The notes: a model not told the origin generated them from the letters alone. Positions 1-7,822 are shown, numbered from the stretch's first letter. The stretch: 50,460 nt of DNA from a bacterium (GCA_028727105.1 JAQYOU010000074.1:1-50460), one strand, 5' to 3'. Numbers and translations: made by a program.

Positions 1-951
1 CTCTCCTCTTGCCTGGATCAGTGCCTTGATCTCCCCGATATCCGTGTTGTTCTCGGAGGAGATGGGGATGGAAAAATCAAACAGATTCGTGTACTGTCCG
101 TTTGCTTCGTTGGACAGGTACGGCCAGTAGGCGTTCACATATCCCGTGGAACGGTCGATCTGTTTTCCAACTTTATATAAATGGGCCTCATCGATAAAAT
201 ACTGCCCCTCTAATTTCACGGTTACGACCCCGGTCGCGTCCTCTGTGTAGGACATGTTTACCAGCGCGCCCAGCTCATCCAAAGCCGTATCGCGGGCATC
301 GCGAAGGTCATAGGCGGTCTCGTTTCCGCCGGCCTCAATGCTCTGAATCTGCAGATTCAAGTCATAGATCTGCTTGCCCAGCTCGTTGACGCGGTCGATG
401 TCGTTTGAGATCTGTATATTTATTTGTGACTGATAGGTGGATAAACTCGAATATATTGCATTCGCACGAGTAAGAAGCAGGTTGGAGCGCTGGATCACCA
501 GACTCTGGTTCGTGACATCCGAGGGGTCCTCTGCAAGCATCTCAAAGGCAGACCACAGGCTGCTGTTTGTGTCACGCTCGCTTCCGGAGCCCATCAGTAC
601 ATCCTTGAAGGCAGTCCCCTCCAACTCCTGATAAAGACTCTGCACCTCGTCAATCGCATTGTAGTAGGCGGAATAGTAGGACTGTCGTCCGGCCTCCGAA
701 CGATAGGTCTTATCCAAAAAAATATCCCTGGCATGCACGATATCCCCGATGCCTACACCAAGGCCTACTTTCTGCGTACTGACTGCTGCATACGCAAAGG
801 TATTATAGTTTTTATCCGCAAAGAGCACCTGCTGGCGCACATAACCCGCGGTGTTGACGTTCGCAAGGTTATTTGCGGATGTGTTAATGGCATTTTGCGC
901 AGACCGCAGGCCACTTCCGCCTACATAAAGCGCTTCCATTCCATTAGCCAT
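1..951 (-). CDS. flgK: Flagellar hook-associated protein 1, N-terminal part (cut by window edge)
   Basis: FlgK joins the flagellar hook to the filament and is exported by the flagellar type III apparatus. The first 317 codons are visible; the rest runs off the left edge. The N-terminus begins MANGMEALYVGGSGLRSAQN and continues into an ANNLANVNTAGY-type stretch, the signature shared by rod, hook and hook-associated proteins. It is followed by the long helical region with many Asn, Gln and Ser typical of FlgK. The ATG at 951 has a GGGGGAATC ribosome site just upstream and lies 18 bp after flgN. It is the last visible gene of flgM-flgN-flgK, the order seen in Bacillus and Clostridia. Identity is firm; only length and C-terminus are unknown. 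Confidence 0.95.
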   Translation of the reverse strand, partial: MANGMEALYVGGSGLRSAQNAINTSANNLANVNTAGYVRQQVLFADKNYNTFAYAAVSTQKVGLGVGIGDIVHARDIFLDKTYRSEAGRQSYYSAYYNAIDEVQSLYQELEGTAFKDVLMGSGSERDTNSSLWSAFEMLAEDPSDVTNQSLVIQRSNLLLTRANAIYSSLSTYQSQINIQISNDIDRVNELGKQIYDLNLQIQSIEAGGNETAYDLRDARDTALDELGALVNMSYTEDATGVVTVKLEGQYFIDEAHLYKVGKQIDRSTGYVNAYWPYLSNEANGQYTNLFDFSIPISSENNTDIGEIKALIQARGE

Positions 952-969
952 ATAGATTCCCCCTATCTG

Positions 970-1482
970 TTATTGCTTTGCATCGAAGCCACGGCTCCCC
1001 AGCAGATCCCCAGTGTTTACCGCTGACCGGTTATAGTTTGCCGTCTCGGGCGCCTGCCGCATGCTGCGAAACAGATTCAGGTCGAATTCCAATAACTCCA
1101 TAGACTGCTTGAGCAGCGTCTGATTCGTATGATTCACACGCTTTAACTCGTCCATGGTCTCTTTCAGTTCGATGCGGACGGCGGCAAGTCTTTTCTGAAG
1201 CTCGGGCTGCCCCGACAGAGACTCCTCCAGCATGGAAACCTTTAATTCTTCGGGCTTTTTGTTTAATACCACCGCGATGTCGTTCATGACGCGCGAACGT
1301 CTGGTTTCCAGACTCCGGATCCCGTTTGAGACCTCCTCCTGAGCGGCTGTACAGCGCTCTACCAAGGGTACGTCGGATGCGATCAGAGCCTCCTTTAATT
1401 CGACGGACAACTCCACCAGCTTTCTGTATTCTACTGTTTCATCCTCCAGAACCTGTGTCAGGTCATCCATCATGCTTGCCAC
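970..1482 (-). CDS. flgN: FlgN-family flagellar export chaperone
   Basis: FlgN is the cytoplasmic chaperone that holds FlgK and FlgL before export. The 170-residue product is almost wholly helical and charged, with heptad-like Leu spacing from about residue 10 to 140, and a Ser/Asn-rich C-terminus, as in other short FlgN proteins. The call rests on size, helical character and its place between flgM and flgK rather than on strong sequence motifs. The first codon taken is GTG at 1482; an ATG three codons later (1473) is an equal alternative. It starts 15 bp after the flgM stop, so translation is probably coupled. Confidence 0.85.
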   Translation of the reverse strand: MASMMDDLTQVLEDETVEYRKLVELSVELKEALIASDVPLVERCTAAQEEVSNGIRSLETRRSRVMNDIAVVLNKKPEELKVSMLEESLSGQPELQKRLAAVRIELKETMDELKRVNHTNQTLLKQSMELLEFDLNLFRSMRQAPETANYNRSAVNTGDLLGSRGFDAKQ

Positions 1483-1497
1483 GTTTCCGCTACCTCA

Positions 1498-1776
1498 CTA
1501 ATACAATTCGTTGTATTTTTCTAATAATTTACTTGCAAAATCTCCAGCATCTACCTGATAGTTCCCGGAATCAACCTTTGTTTTCAGCTCTGCGACTTTA
1601 TCTTCCCTGATGTCTGAAGCGTTTGCGACTGCCTGTTTTGCGATCTGAAAGTCACGCCCGGCCTGTGAGATCTGCAGCTGATCCTGAAAGCTGGCAGTCT
1701 TCTTTGTTGCGGCGGTGCGGACCGGCTTGCTGCTCTTGTAGAGTGCAGCTACCTGATTATATGCATCTATACGCAT
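1498..1776 (-). CDS. flgM: Anti-sigma-28 factor FlgM
   Basis: FlgM binds the flagellar sigma factor (sigma-28/sigma-D) and holds it inactive until the hook is complete. The 92-residue product begins MRIDAYNQVAALYKSS and has a Lys/Thr-rich linker. Its C-terminal half contains a D-Q-L-Q-I-S segment near residue 33 and the R-x-D-K-V-A-E-L-K-x-K-V-x-S-G-x-Y motif near residues 57-73, which is the sigma-binding signature of the family. The start is set by an AAAGGAGA ribosome site 7-8 bases upstream. It is the first gene behind a sigma-D-type promoter at 1843-1869, giving the usual feedback loop in which sigma-D transcribes its own inhibitor. Confidence 0.93.
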   Translation of the reverse strand: MRIDAYNQVAALYKSSKPVRTAATKKTASFQDQLQISQAGRDFQIAKQAVANASDIREDKVAELKTKVDSGNYQVDAGDFASKLLEKYNELY

Positions 1777-1842
1777 AACGGCATCTCCTTTCTTCCCTGA
1801 AAATAGAAAAAACGCTCTTCCTGATTGTTTTTTCTACTCTAT

Positions 1843-1869
1843 TTATCGGATGGTTGAAAGAAAACATTA
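1843..1869 (-). promoter_or_regulatory. Sigma-D (sigma-28) promoter of flgM-flgN-flgK
   Basis: On the minus strand the sequence reads TAAT, 15 bases, TCCGATAA. The Gram-positive sigma-D consensus is TAAA-N15-GCCGATAA, so 10 of 12 positions agree with exact spacing. It lies about 65 bases upstream of the flgM start, where a late flagellar promoter is expected. Confidence 0.85.
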
Positions 1870-1979
1870 GAAGGTTTTTGATTTTTTTAAAAAAAGCACA
1901 CCCGGCGCATACCCGGGATAGCGGACGAAGCAGAACAGGTATCTCTCTTTTCATTTGACAAAAGACGGGAAATGTCTAG

Positions 1980-2008
1980 TTGAAGTACCTATTAAGCTAC
2001 GGTATAAT
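1980..2008 (+). promoter_or_regulatory. Sigma-A promoter of the 2047 membrane protein
   Basis: TTGAAG (1980-1985), a 17-base spacer and a perfect TATAAT (2003-2008). The predicted transcript starts about 30 bases before the ribosome site AAGGAGGA of the gene at 2047. Confidence 0.8.
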
Positions 2009-2046
2009 AAACACAAGAACACACATCTACATAAGGAGGAATTGTT

Positions 2047-3093
2047 ATGTTATTTCACGTCTATGGCAGCAATGCTGCTGCACAGTGGATCGCCATGCTG
2101 GCTGTTTTGGCCGGGCTGATCCTGCTCAATGAATTTTCCAGAAGGACAAAAACCGGCGGGCTCATCATGTTCGGCGCGGTTCCCGCGATCCTGACCGTCT
2201 ATTTCATTATCCTGGCTGTCAGCGCCGCATCCGGTGCACCGTGGGCACTCTCAAACCAGACCTATCTGTACATGAACGGCTGGTTCCACTACGCAAAGCT
2301 TTATGCGGCACTTGCAGGCTGTATCGGTTTCATGATGATCAAATACGACTGGGGCATCGGCAAAACCCACTGGTTCAAGGCTTATCCCTTCGTCATCGTT
2401 GCCATCAATATCCTGATCGCCGTTGCCAGCGATTTCGAGTCAGCGTTCAAAGGCTGGTATCAGTGGTGGCTCTCCAGCGAGGATGTATGGCTGTACGGCG
2501 GCTGGCACAATGTGTTCAACGGCATCGCAGGTATTATCAACATCTTCTGTATGACCGGCTGGTGGGCAGTTTACTCTTCCAAGGATAAAAAGGATATGAT
2601 CTGGCCCGACATGATCTGGGTTTACATCATCGTTTATGATATCTGGAATTTTGCTTACACCTACAACTGTCTGCCGACACACTCCTGGTTCTGCGGAATC
2701 GCTCTGCTGCTGGCTCCTACGATCGCAGCGCTTTTGTGGAACAAGGGTGGCTGGATCATGAACCGTGCACATACGTTATGTATCTGGTGTATGTTCGCTC
2801 AGGTATTTCCGCTATTCCAGGAAACACTTTCTGACGGAACAAGCTTCTTCCCCTGGACAACACTCCCGGTATTATACAAGGATGGTACCTTAAACGGTAT
2901 TGAGGCCGGCGGCAGTGCAAATGCTGATCCCACCATGATGACCGTCATCAGTGCGATCGCTCTGATCACAAACATCATCGCTTTGGCCTACATTATCTAT
3001 AAAGCGAAAAAGACAAAGACAAACCCTTACAAGGGCGAGATCTTTACAGACTTCAAGTACTATCAGGATGCTGCTGCAAGAGCTGAAATTTAA
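2047..3093 (+). CDS. DUF5692-like polytopic membrane protein of unknown function
   Basis: A 348-residue membrane protein with roughly nine or ten hydrophobic segments and a short basic C-terminal tail (KAKKTKTNPYKG). The segments between about residues 75 and 215 are very rich in Trp and Tyr, with repeated W-Y-Q-W-W and G-W-H-N-V-F-N motifs. From memory this resembles the DUF5692 family; no biochemical role is known to me. The ATG follows AAGGAGGA by 6 bases. It is the only sizeable plus-strand gene here, with its own promoter and terminator, so it is a monocistronic unit between the flagellar and metabolic runs. The aromatic loops would suit a transporter or enzyme acting on a small organic ligand, but that is only a guess. 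Confidence 0.75.
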   Translation: MLFHVYGSNAAAQWIAMLAVLAGLILLNEFSRRTKTGGLIMFGAVPAILTVYFIILAVSAASGAPWALSNQTYLYMNGWFHYAKLYAALAGCIGFMMIKYDWGIGKTHWFKAYPFVIVAINILIAVASDFESAFKGWYQWWLSSEDVWLYGGWHNVFNGIAGIINIFCMTGWWAVYSSKDKKDMIWPDMIWVYIIVYDIWNFAYTYNCLPTHSWFCGIALLLAPTIAALLWNKGGWIMNRAHTLCIWCMFAQVFPLFQETLSDGTSFFPWTTLPVLYKDGTLNGIEAGGSANADPTMMTVISAIALITNIIALAYIIYKAKKTKTNPYKGEIFTDFKYYQDAAARAEI

Positions 3094-3103
3094 TTTATCG
3101 CAT

Positions 3104-3136
3104 AAAAAACGCCTCACACATGTGGGGCGTTTTTTT
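3104..3136. terminator. Bidirectional intrinsic terminator between convergent genes
   Basis: AAAACGCCTCAC, a four-base loop and GTGGGGCGTTTT form a stem with one G-T pair. A T-run follows on the plus strand and an A-run precedes it, so it can end both the gene at 2047 and the aldo/keto reductase on the other strand. Confidence 0.9.
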
Positions 3137-3138
3137 AC

Positions 3139-4173
3139 CTATACCGTAATTTCTCCTGCGAGAATCTTTTTATAGTCCTCATAATTTTTCTTGAGCAGGT
3201 TCGGCGTATCCAATTCATACGGACATTTCTTGCGACAAGCGCCGCATTCCAGGCAGCCTTCGATCTTTTTCATCTCTGCCTGCATTTCCGGTGTCAGCCA
3301 CGCTTCGGACGGCGCTCTGCGCAGCATGAGCGACATGCGCGCACACTGGTTGATCATGATGCCTGCCGGACAGGGCATACAATAGCCGCAGCCCCGGCAA
3401 AACTCTCCGGTCAGTTCCGCCCGCTCCTTCTCGATGAACGCTTTTAACTCCGCATCTAATACCGGCTCTTTATCCATAAACGCCAGCCAGTCCTCCAGCT
3501 CTGACATCCGCTGTACGCCCCAGATGGGGATCACATTGTCAAACTGCAGCATGAACGCCATGGCTGCCGGTGCGTTGTTGATCAGTCCTCCGGCCAGTCC
3601 CTTCATGGCGATAAATCCCATATTCTGCTGCTTGCATGCCTCTACCAGCGCGATCTCCTCATCAGAAGACAGATAGCTTAGCGGATACTGCAGTGTCTCG
3701 TACAACCCGGATGCAATGATCTCCTTTGCGATACCAAGCTTGTGGGTCGTGATTCCGATATGACGGATCTTTCCTGCTGCCTTCAGCTCCTGCATGCACT
3801 CATACATTCCGGTACCATCCCCGGGCTTATAGCACTGGTTTACGCAGTGGAACTGGTAAATGTCCACATAATCCAACTCCATATTTTTAAGGCTTGTGGC
3901 AAACTGCTCCCGCACCTGATCCGGTGTCGTGGCAGCGGTCTTTGTCGCGATATAGACGTTTTCTCGCTCTGTGCCAAAACCGTGAAACGCTTCTCCGATC
4001 TTTTCTTCGCTGTCGCTGTACGCACGTGCGGTATCGTAAAAACGCATACCGCCCTCGTAGGCACGGCGCAGGATCGCAGCCGCGTCCTCTGTGCTGATAC
4101 GCTGGATCGGCAGTGCACCAAAGCCGTTCTGAGGCACAGTGATCCCTGTGCTTCCTAATGTAATATTCCTCAT
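3139..4173 (-). CDS. Aldo/keto reductase with C-terminal 4Fe-4S ferredoxin domain
   Basis: A cytoplasmic oxidoreductase of about 344 residues. Residues 1-260 form an aldo/keto reductase barrel: the N-terminus has L-G-S-T-G-I, the tetrad Asp and Tyr lie in F-Y-D-T-A-R-A-Y near residue 45-52, the Lys in A-T-K-T-A near 78, and the His in Q-F-H-C near 109. Residues 270-330 add two cysteine clusters, C-R-G-C-G-Y-C-M-P-C and C-L-E-C-G-A-C-R-K-K-C-P, which fit two 4Fe-4S clusters, so electrons probably come from ferredoxin as well as NAD(P)H. The usual substrate of this fused family is not known. The ATG at 4173 is chosen because the upstream GTG lies inside the GGAGGA ribosome site. It ends the run that begins with the Dabb and HAD genes. 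Confidence 0.9.
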   Translation of the reverse strand: MRNITLGSTGITVPQNGFGALPIQRISTEDAAAILRRAYEGGMRFYDTARAYSDSEEKIGEAFHGFGTERENVYIATKTAATTPDQVREQFATSLKNMELDYVDIYQFHCVNQCYKPGDGTGMYECMQELKAAGKIRHIGITTHKLGIAKEIIASGLYETLQYPLSYLSSDEEIALVEACKQQNMGFIAMKGLAGGLINNAPAAMAFMLQFDNVIPIWGVQRMSELEDWLAFMDKEPVLDAELKAFIEKERAELTGEFCRGCGYCMPCPAGIMINQCARMSLMLRRAPSEAWLTPEMQAEMKKIEGCLECGACRKKCPYELDTPNLLKKNYEDYKKILAGEITV

Positions 4174-4204
4174 ATTCTCCTCCACTTATCGAAAGTTCTC
4201 CAAC

Positions 4205-4897
4205 TTATCTATTTTTATCTGATTCAGGCGTTCCGTTCAAAAACAGGAAACCTTCCAGATCCTGCACGCACTCACAATACGCCTGACACTCCCGTTTCAT
4301 AAAGGCCTGGATCTCCGGTATCTGATGCGCCCAGCCTGCCGCGATAAAATCTACACCCACGGCATCCGCCATGTCCTTTCCCGGCTTTAGGTCATCCACC
4401 ATCACCAGCTCCTGCGGTTTCAGGTGCAGCTTGTTCATGATCTGCTCCAGCGCATAGGGATCAGGCTTTCGCTGCTCCGGCGCCAGATCCCATCCAAAGA
4501 CAAGCTCCGGTTCCGGAAAGCCGTTCACTCTGTAATCCCGCAAAATATTTTCCTTCATAGAATGGGATGCCACACAAATATGTCCGCCCGCATCGTGATA
4601 ACGCCACAAAAGCTCCCGCATACCGCCAAATGGCTCCGGTGCATGGGTGCGAACATGTTCGATCCAGTGATCCGTCGACATTTGCATTTCCCCCTCCGTA
4701 AAATGGAGCATGTCATAGCAATAGCTCGTAAATCCCGGGTCAAAATTATACCGAAAATAATCATCTACCGTCAGAGCCGATGCCGCCTCCGGTCGGAGCA
4801 CACGCAGCGTATCCAGAAATGCCGGAAAATTCACAGTCGCCGTGCTGTTTACCACCGTGTCATCATGATCCAAAACCAGGCACTGATATCTTAGCAT
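4205..4897 (-). CDS. HAD-superfamily hydrolase (phosphatase/phosphoglycolate phosphatase-like)
   Basis: A soluble HAD phosphohydrolase of about 230 residues. Motif I is V-L-D-H-D-D-T-V at residues 9-16, with the nucleophile Asp and a second Asp two residues on. Motif II is the Ser in C-V-A-S-H-S near 115. A Lys in R-K-P-D-P and the acidic motif V-M-V-D-D-L near 180 complete the active site. A helical cap lies between motifs I and II, as in subfamily I enzymes such as phosphoglycolate phosphatase or beta-phosphoglucomutase. The substrate cannot be read from sequence. ATG 4897 is 1 bp after the Dabb stop, so the two are coupled; an in-frame ATG at 4909 overlapping that stop is possible. Confidence 0.85.
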   Translation of the reverse strand: MLRYQCLVLDHDDTVVNSTATVNFPAFLDTLRVLRPEAASALTVDDYFRYNFDPGFTSYCYDMLHFTEGEMQMSTDHWIEHVRTHAPEPFGGMRELLWRYHDAGGHICVASHSMKENILRDYRVNGFPEPELVFGWDLAPEQRKPDPYALEQIMNKLHLKPQELVMVDDLKPGKDMADAVGVDFIAAGWAHQIPEIQAFMKRECQAYCECVQDLEGFLFLNGTPESDKNR

Positions 4898-4898
4898 C

Positions 4899-5207
4899 TT
4901 AGATCTCATAGTCCAGACATGCGCGCTTCGCTGTGAAGGGCCGAACCTTACCGTCCGCAACTGCTACATGCTCCGGATGAACCGCATAGCCCTTCAGTGC
5001 CTCTGCACTTTCAAAAGTAGAATCCAGCATCAGATCCGCGGTGGAACTGGGCAAACCGTTGATATTGATATGCATCTCCAGAAGTCCCGGGATCTTTCCT
5101 ACTAATGCTTCCAGGTTCTCCTTGATCTCCGCCTTGATGCGTGCTTTCTCCTCTGCGCTGTATTCTTCCTTTAAATTCCATAGGATCACATGCTTTACCA
5201 TTGTCAT
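4899..5207 (-). CDS. Dabb (stress-responsive A/B-barrel) domain protein
   Basis: A single-domain protein of about 100 residues with the Dabb pattern: M-V-K-H-V-I-L-W at the start, a long charged helix, a G-K-I-P-G-L region near 40, and the H-P-x-H x 2-3 x V motif near 78. Members form dimeric alpha/beta barrels; some are cyclases or demethylases but most have no assigned reaction. The ribosome site AGGAGG lies directly behind the T-run of the terminator at 5216-5265, an unusual arrangement. The start may be ATG 5207 or ATG 5201. The HAD gene follows with a 1 bp gap. Confidence 0.88.
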   Translation of the reverse strand: MTMVKHVILWNLKEEYSAEEKARIKAEIKENLEALVGKIPGLLEMHININGLPSSTADLMLDSTFESAEALKGYAVHPEHVAVADGKVRPFTAKRACLDYEI

Positions 5208-5215
5208 TTCCTCCT

Positions 5216-5265
5216 AAAAAAATGTAACTATCCAGACCTTGTTCCAATTCGATCTGAATAGTTAC
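5216..5265 (-). terminator. Intrinsic terminator after citrate synthase, abutting the Dabb ribosome site
   Basis: A 15-position stem (GTAACTATTCAGATC pairing with GGTCTGGATAGTTAC, two wobble positions), followed by seven Ts and then immediately AGGAGG for the next gene. It would stop citrate synthase transcripts or act as a read-through control point for the Dabb-HAD-reductase genes. Confidence 0.8.
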
Positions 5266-5308
5266 CATTTTACACTCTTTGAGGCCAAATTACAACTATC
5301 GCGATTGC

Positions 5309-6637
5309 TTACTCCCGCACTTCCATCACACTCATGTACGCCGGGCGGATGATCTTGTCCATGCAGATCAGCTCTTCGATCCGGTGCGCACTCCATCCAA
5401 CGATACGGGCAATGGCAAAGATCGCCGTATAAAGCTCCTGCGGAATACCAAGCATCTCATACACAAATCCGCTGTAAAAGTCCACATTCGGGCTGACTCC
5501 CTTGAAGATCTTGCGTTTTTCTGCAATGATCTGGGGCGCGATCTCTTCAATATTCTGATACAGAAGCAGATCCTCTTCCCGGCCCTTTTCCTTTGCCAGC
5601 TCTTCCACATAAGATTTAAACACGCGCTCACGGGGATCTGACAGGGAGTAGACTGCATGTCCCATTCCGTAGACCAGACCCTTTTTGTCAAAGGCTTCTT
5701 TATTCACAATCTTTTCCAGATAAGCACGCACCTCATCCTTATCTCCGTAATCCTTCACGTGGTCACGGATATTACCCATCATCTGCATGACCTTAATGTT
5801 CGCGCCACCGTGCTTGGGTCCCTTCAGCGAAGACATAGCTGCTGCCATGGTGGAATACGTGTCTGAACCAGAGGAAGTAACCACGCGCGTTGTAAACGTA
5901 GAATTATTTCCTCCGCCATGCTCCATATGCAGGATCAACGCTGTATCAAGTACTTTTGCCTCGACCGGCGAATACTGCCTGTCCGGACGCAACAACATGA
6001 GCAGATTTTCCGCCGTTGAAAGATTCGGGTCCGGATGATGGATGAACATACTCTGATCTTTCTCATAATGATTATACGCATTGTAACCATAAACTGCCAA
6101 AAGAGGGAACTCACTGATCAGCTGAATACACTGTCGCAGCGAATTTGGCACGCTGGTATCCTTTGCCTTCGGATCATAGGAGGCAAGCGTTAAGATGCTT
6201 CGTGTCATGGAATTCATGATATCCTCTGACGGTGCCTTCATGATCACATCCCTTGTAAAGTTCGTGGGAAGGGTGCGCACCTCTCCCATGAGCGCACGAA
6301 ACTCTGCCTCTTCCTCCGGGGTGGGCAGCTGTCCCATAAGCAGCAGATATGCGATCTTTTCAAAGCCCATCTCTTCCGGGCCAAGTCCATTGATCAGATG
6401 TTCCACCCGATAACCACGATACCACAGCTGACCATCACAGGACACCTTTTTGCCGTCTACGATCTTCGAGGATACGATCTTTGAGATGTTGGTTAATCCT
6501 GTCAATACACCGTTTCCATTCTCATCGCGCAGCCCGCAATTCACGCCGTATTCATCATACAGTCTGCGGTCGATCGCATCATTCTCCCTGCACATTGCTT
6601 CCTGCCTGCTTACATATTCCTCCATTGATTTTGTCAT
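5309..6637 (-). CDS. Citrate synthase (citrate/2-methylcitrate synthase family)
   Basis: Condenses oxaloacetate with acetyl-CoA to citrate, or propionyl-CoA to methylcitrate. The 442-residue product has the family landmarks: R-G-Y near 70, H-M-E-H-G-G-G-N-N-S near 240-250 with the first catalytic His, a second His in K-G-P-K-H-G-G-A-N near 283, G-M-G-H-A-V-Y with the third motif near 335, and N-V-D-F-Y-S-G with the catalytic Asp near 390. The N-terminal extension of about 40 residues is common in Clostridia. ATG 6637 follows AGGAGG by 9 bases; an upstream ATG lies within that ribosome site and is rejected. Its likely role is feeding glutamate synthesis through a partial oxidative branch. It lies 66 bp after a MarR gene. 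Confidence 0.93.
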   Translation of the reverse strand: MTKSMEEYVSRQEAMCRENDAIDRRLYDEYGVNCGLRDENGNGVLTGLTNISKIVSSKIVDGKKVSCDGQLWYRGYRVEHLINGLGPEEMGFEKIAYLLLMGQLPTPEEEAEFRALMGEVRTLPTNFTRDVIMKAPSEDIMNSMTRSILTLASYDPKAKDTSVPNSLRQCIQLISEFPLLAVYGYNAYNHYEKDQSMFIHHPDPNLSTAENLLMLLRPDRQYSPVEAKVLDTALILHMEHGGGNNSTFTTRVVTSSGSDTYSTMAAAMSSLKGPKHGGANIKVMQMMGNIRDHVKDYGDKDEVRAYLEKIVNKEAFDKKGLVYGMGHAVYSLSDPRERVFKSYVEELAKEKGREEDLLLYQNIEEIAPQIIAEKRKIFKGVSPNVDFYSGFVYEMLGIPQELYTAIFAIARIVGWSAHRIEELICMDKIIRPAYMSVMEVRE

Positions 6638-6703
6638 ACGCAAATTCCTCCTATTCAAATCTGTCCAAAACTCCTGCGATTTCAGCTGAAACTCTGCTGA
6701 CCG

Positions 6704-7213
6704 TTAGTCTTCCGGTTCACTGTTTTCTTCTATCTGCTCGATCTCACGGGTCATCACCGTCTCCAGCTCCTTCATCTGATGAAGCAGATGGATCAGGTTT
6801 TCTTTTCCAAAGCTGTCGATCACACGCCCGTAAAACTCCTTAACGATCAGCTCCTGCTCTTCCAGGCATTTTTTTCCGTTTTCCGTGATCGTCACATAGG
6901 TGCCGTCCTTTCCGTTTCCGTCATGGGACCAGGTCACAAGACCCCGGTCTCTTAGATCCCCAACCAGCTTTGAAGTCTGACGCATGGACAGCTGCATTTT
7001 CTCCGAAAGCTCCTGTAAATAAGTGCGATCCCCATAAATGGAAGCATTCTCGCTGTCCTGTGCGATACTGTAGAGAGCGATATATTCCGGTATCCGAATG
7101 TCTTTAAACAGGCTGCGCACCTTTCCACGGTCCATCATATAGCGGCGGTAGGTAAGCTCATGGGACAGCCGTTCCAGTTCTGTTCTTTCCAGTGACTTGT
7201 TCTGTTCTTCCAT
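6704..7213 (-). CDS. MarR-family transcriptional regulator
   Basis: A 169-residue winged-helix regulator. The DNA-binding core runs from about residue 45 to 125: Y-L-Q-E-L-S-E-K-M-Q-L-S-M-R-Q-T-S-K helix-turn-helix, then L-R-D-R-G-L-V recognition helix, then a wing with D-G-T-Y-V-T-I-T-E-N-G. Flanking helices at both ends are expected to form the dimer interface. The tail is acidic (EENSEPED). ATG 7213 follows AAAGGA by 8 bases, which excludes the more upstream codons. It lies directly upstream of citrate synthase on the same strand and may control it or itself; the ligand is unknown. Confidence 0.88.
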   Translation of the reverse strand: MEEQNKSLERTELERLSHELTYRRYMMDRGKVRSLFKDIRIPEYIALYSIAQDSENASIYGDRTYLQELSEKMQLSMRQTSKLVGDLRDRGLVTWSHDGNGKDGTYVTITENGKKCLEEQELIVKEFYGRVIDSFGKENLIHLLHQMKELETVMTREIEQIEENSEPED

Positions 7214-7615
7214 ATGATCAGTCCTTTCTTTCATAAAAATCATACAATTCATCTTAAACAATAAATCGATCCCCTTCTGTATGATGTCCTTATGCCTGAA
7301 ACAGTTACATGCTTTTCTAATTTTTCACTTTACAAAATATTTCCCCTCGTTGTTAGCACTTTTTCTCGTCGAGTGCCAAATTCGTCATAAAAAATATATG
7401 CCTCCTACGAAGCATATACTTTCAAATGATAATAGGATTATTCTACGCCCCTTTTTCATTTTTTACAACCCTTTAAATTATTAAAAAAATATAAATTCTG
7501 TTCCATTGAGTATTGTATTTCAAACAAAAGTGAATATATCAGCAAATGTATATAAAAATAATTTCATATAATACAAAAATGCTTTACAATAGAATTACAG
7601 AAAGGAGTGACAAAT
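7214..7615. other. Gene-free AT-rich stretch
   Basis: No convincing gene. It holds the CIRCE-like element at 7353-7379 and a small hairpin at 7395-7418 (TATATGC/GCATATA). The remainder is AT-rich with many short A and T tracts. A 67-codon plus-strand reading frame beginning at 7281 has no ribosome site and no family features. The stretch may be a scar left by loss of a gene that the operator once served. Confidence 0.6.
7353..7379. promoter_or_regulatory. CIRCE-like operator (HrcA site)
   Basis: TTAGCACTT, nine bases, GAGTGCCAA. The HrcA operator CIRCE is TTAGCACTC-N9-GAGTGCTAA; 16 of 18 arm positions match with the exact 9-base spacing. No chaperone gene is adjacent: the nearest minus-strand gene is the MarR gene about 140 bp away, and the nearest plus-strand frame is a decayed antitoxin 240 bp away. 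Confidence 0.55.
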
Positions 7616-7702
7616 ATGGCACAGATTAGTTTGCGCGTGGCAGATATACGCTCTGGGAAAAGTATCCTGAAAGAACATGAATTGATAGAGGTTGACGAAT
7701 GA
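7616..7702 (+). pseudogene. Remnant of a RelB/DinJ-type antitoxin
   Basis: A 28-codon frame with a good AAAGGAG ribosome site. It starts MAQISLRV, the usual first residues of RelB/DinJ-type ribbon-helix-helix antitoxins, and ends in an acidic K-E-H-E-L-I-E-V-D-E tail typical of an antitoxin C-terminus. The roughly 60 residues that should lie between are missing, with no frame break, which points to an internal in-frame deletion. Such a short product could not form the normal DNA-binding dimer. It sits 7 bp ahead of a toxin remnant in the normal order. Confidence 0.6.
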
Positions 7703-7709
7703 GAAAGCT

Positions 7710-7787
7710 ATGAATAGAATTGTGTTTCGAATAGATGACGATCATATGGAAATTATACAGTGCGGAACTCATTACAGAGATAAATAG
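7710..7787 (+). pseudogene. C-terminal remnant of a Txe/YoeB-type toxin
   Basis: A 25-codon frame whose product ends I-V-F-R-I-D-D-D-H-M-E-I-I-Q-C-G-T-H-Y-R. This matches the end of YoeB/Txe mRNA interferases (L-V-Y-R ... L-E-I-I-Q-C-R-x-H-Y in E. coli YoeB), including the terminal catalytic His-Tyr pair. The first two thirds of the toxin are absent, so it cannot be active. Together with the preceding frame it is the wreck of one toxin-antitoxin operon. Confidence 0.6.
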
Positions 7788-7822
7788 ATTTTTTCCTCTT
7801 AATTACCACAAAATTATAAAAA

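Noticed and set aside
1757-1954. A 65-codon minus-strand frame upstream of flgM
   Set aside because: It spans the sigma-D promoter, overlaps the flgM start in another frame and has no family features.
7281-7484. A 67-codon plus-strand frame in the AT-rich gap
   Set aside because: No ribosome site, composition like untranslated AT-rich DNA, and it overlaps the CIRCE-like element.
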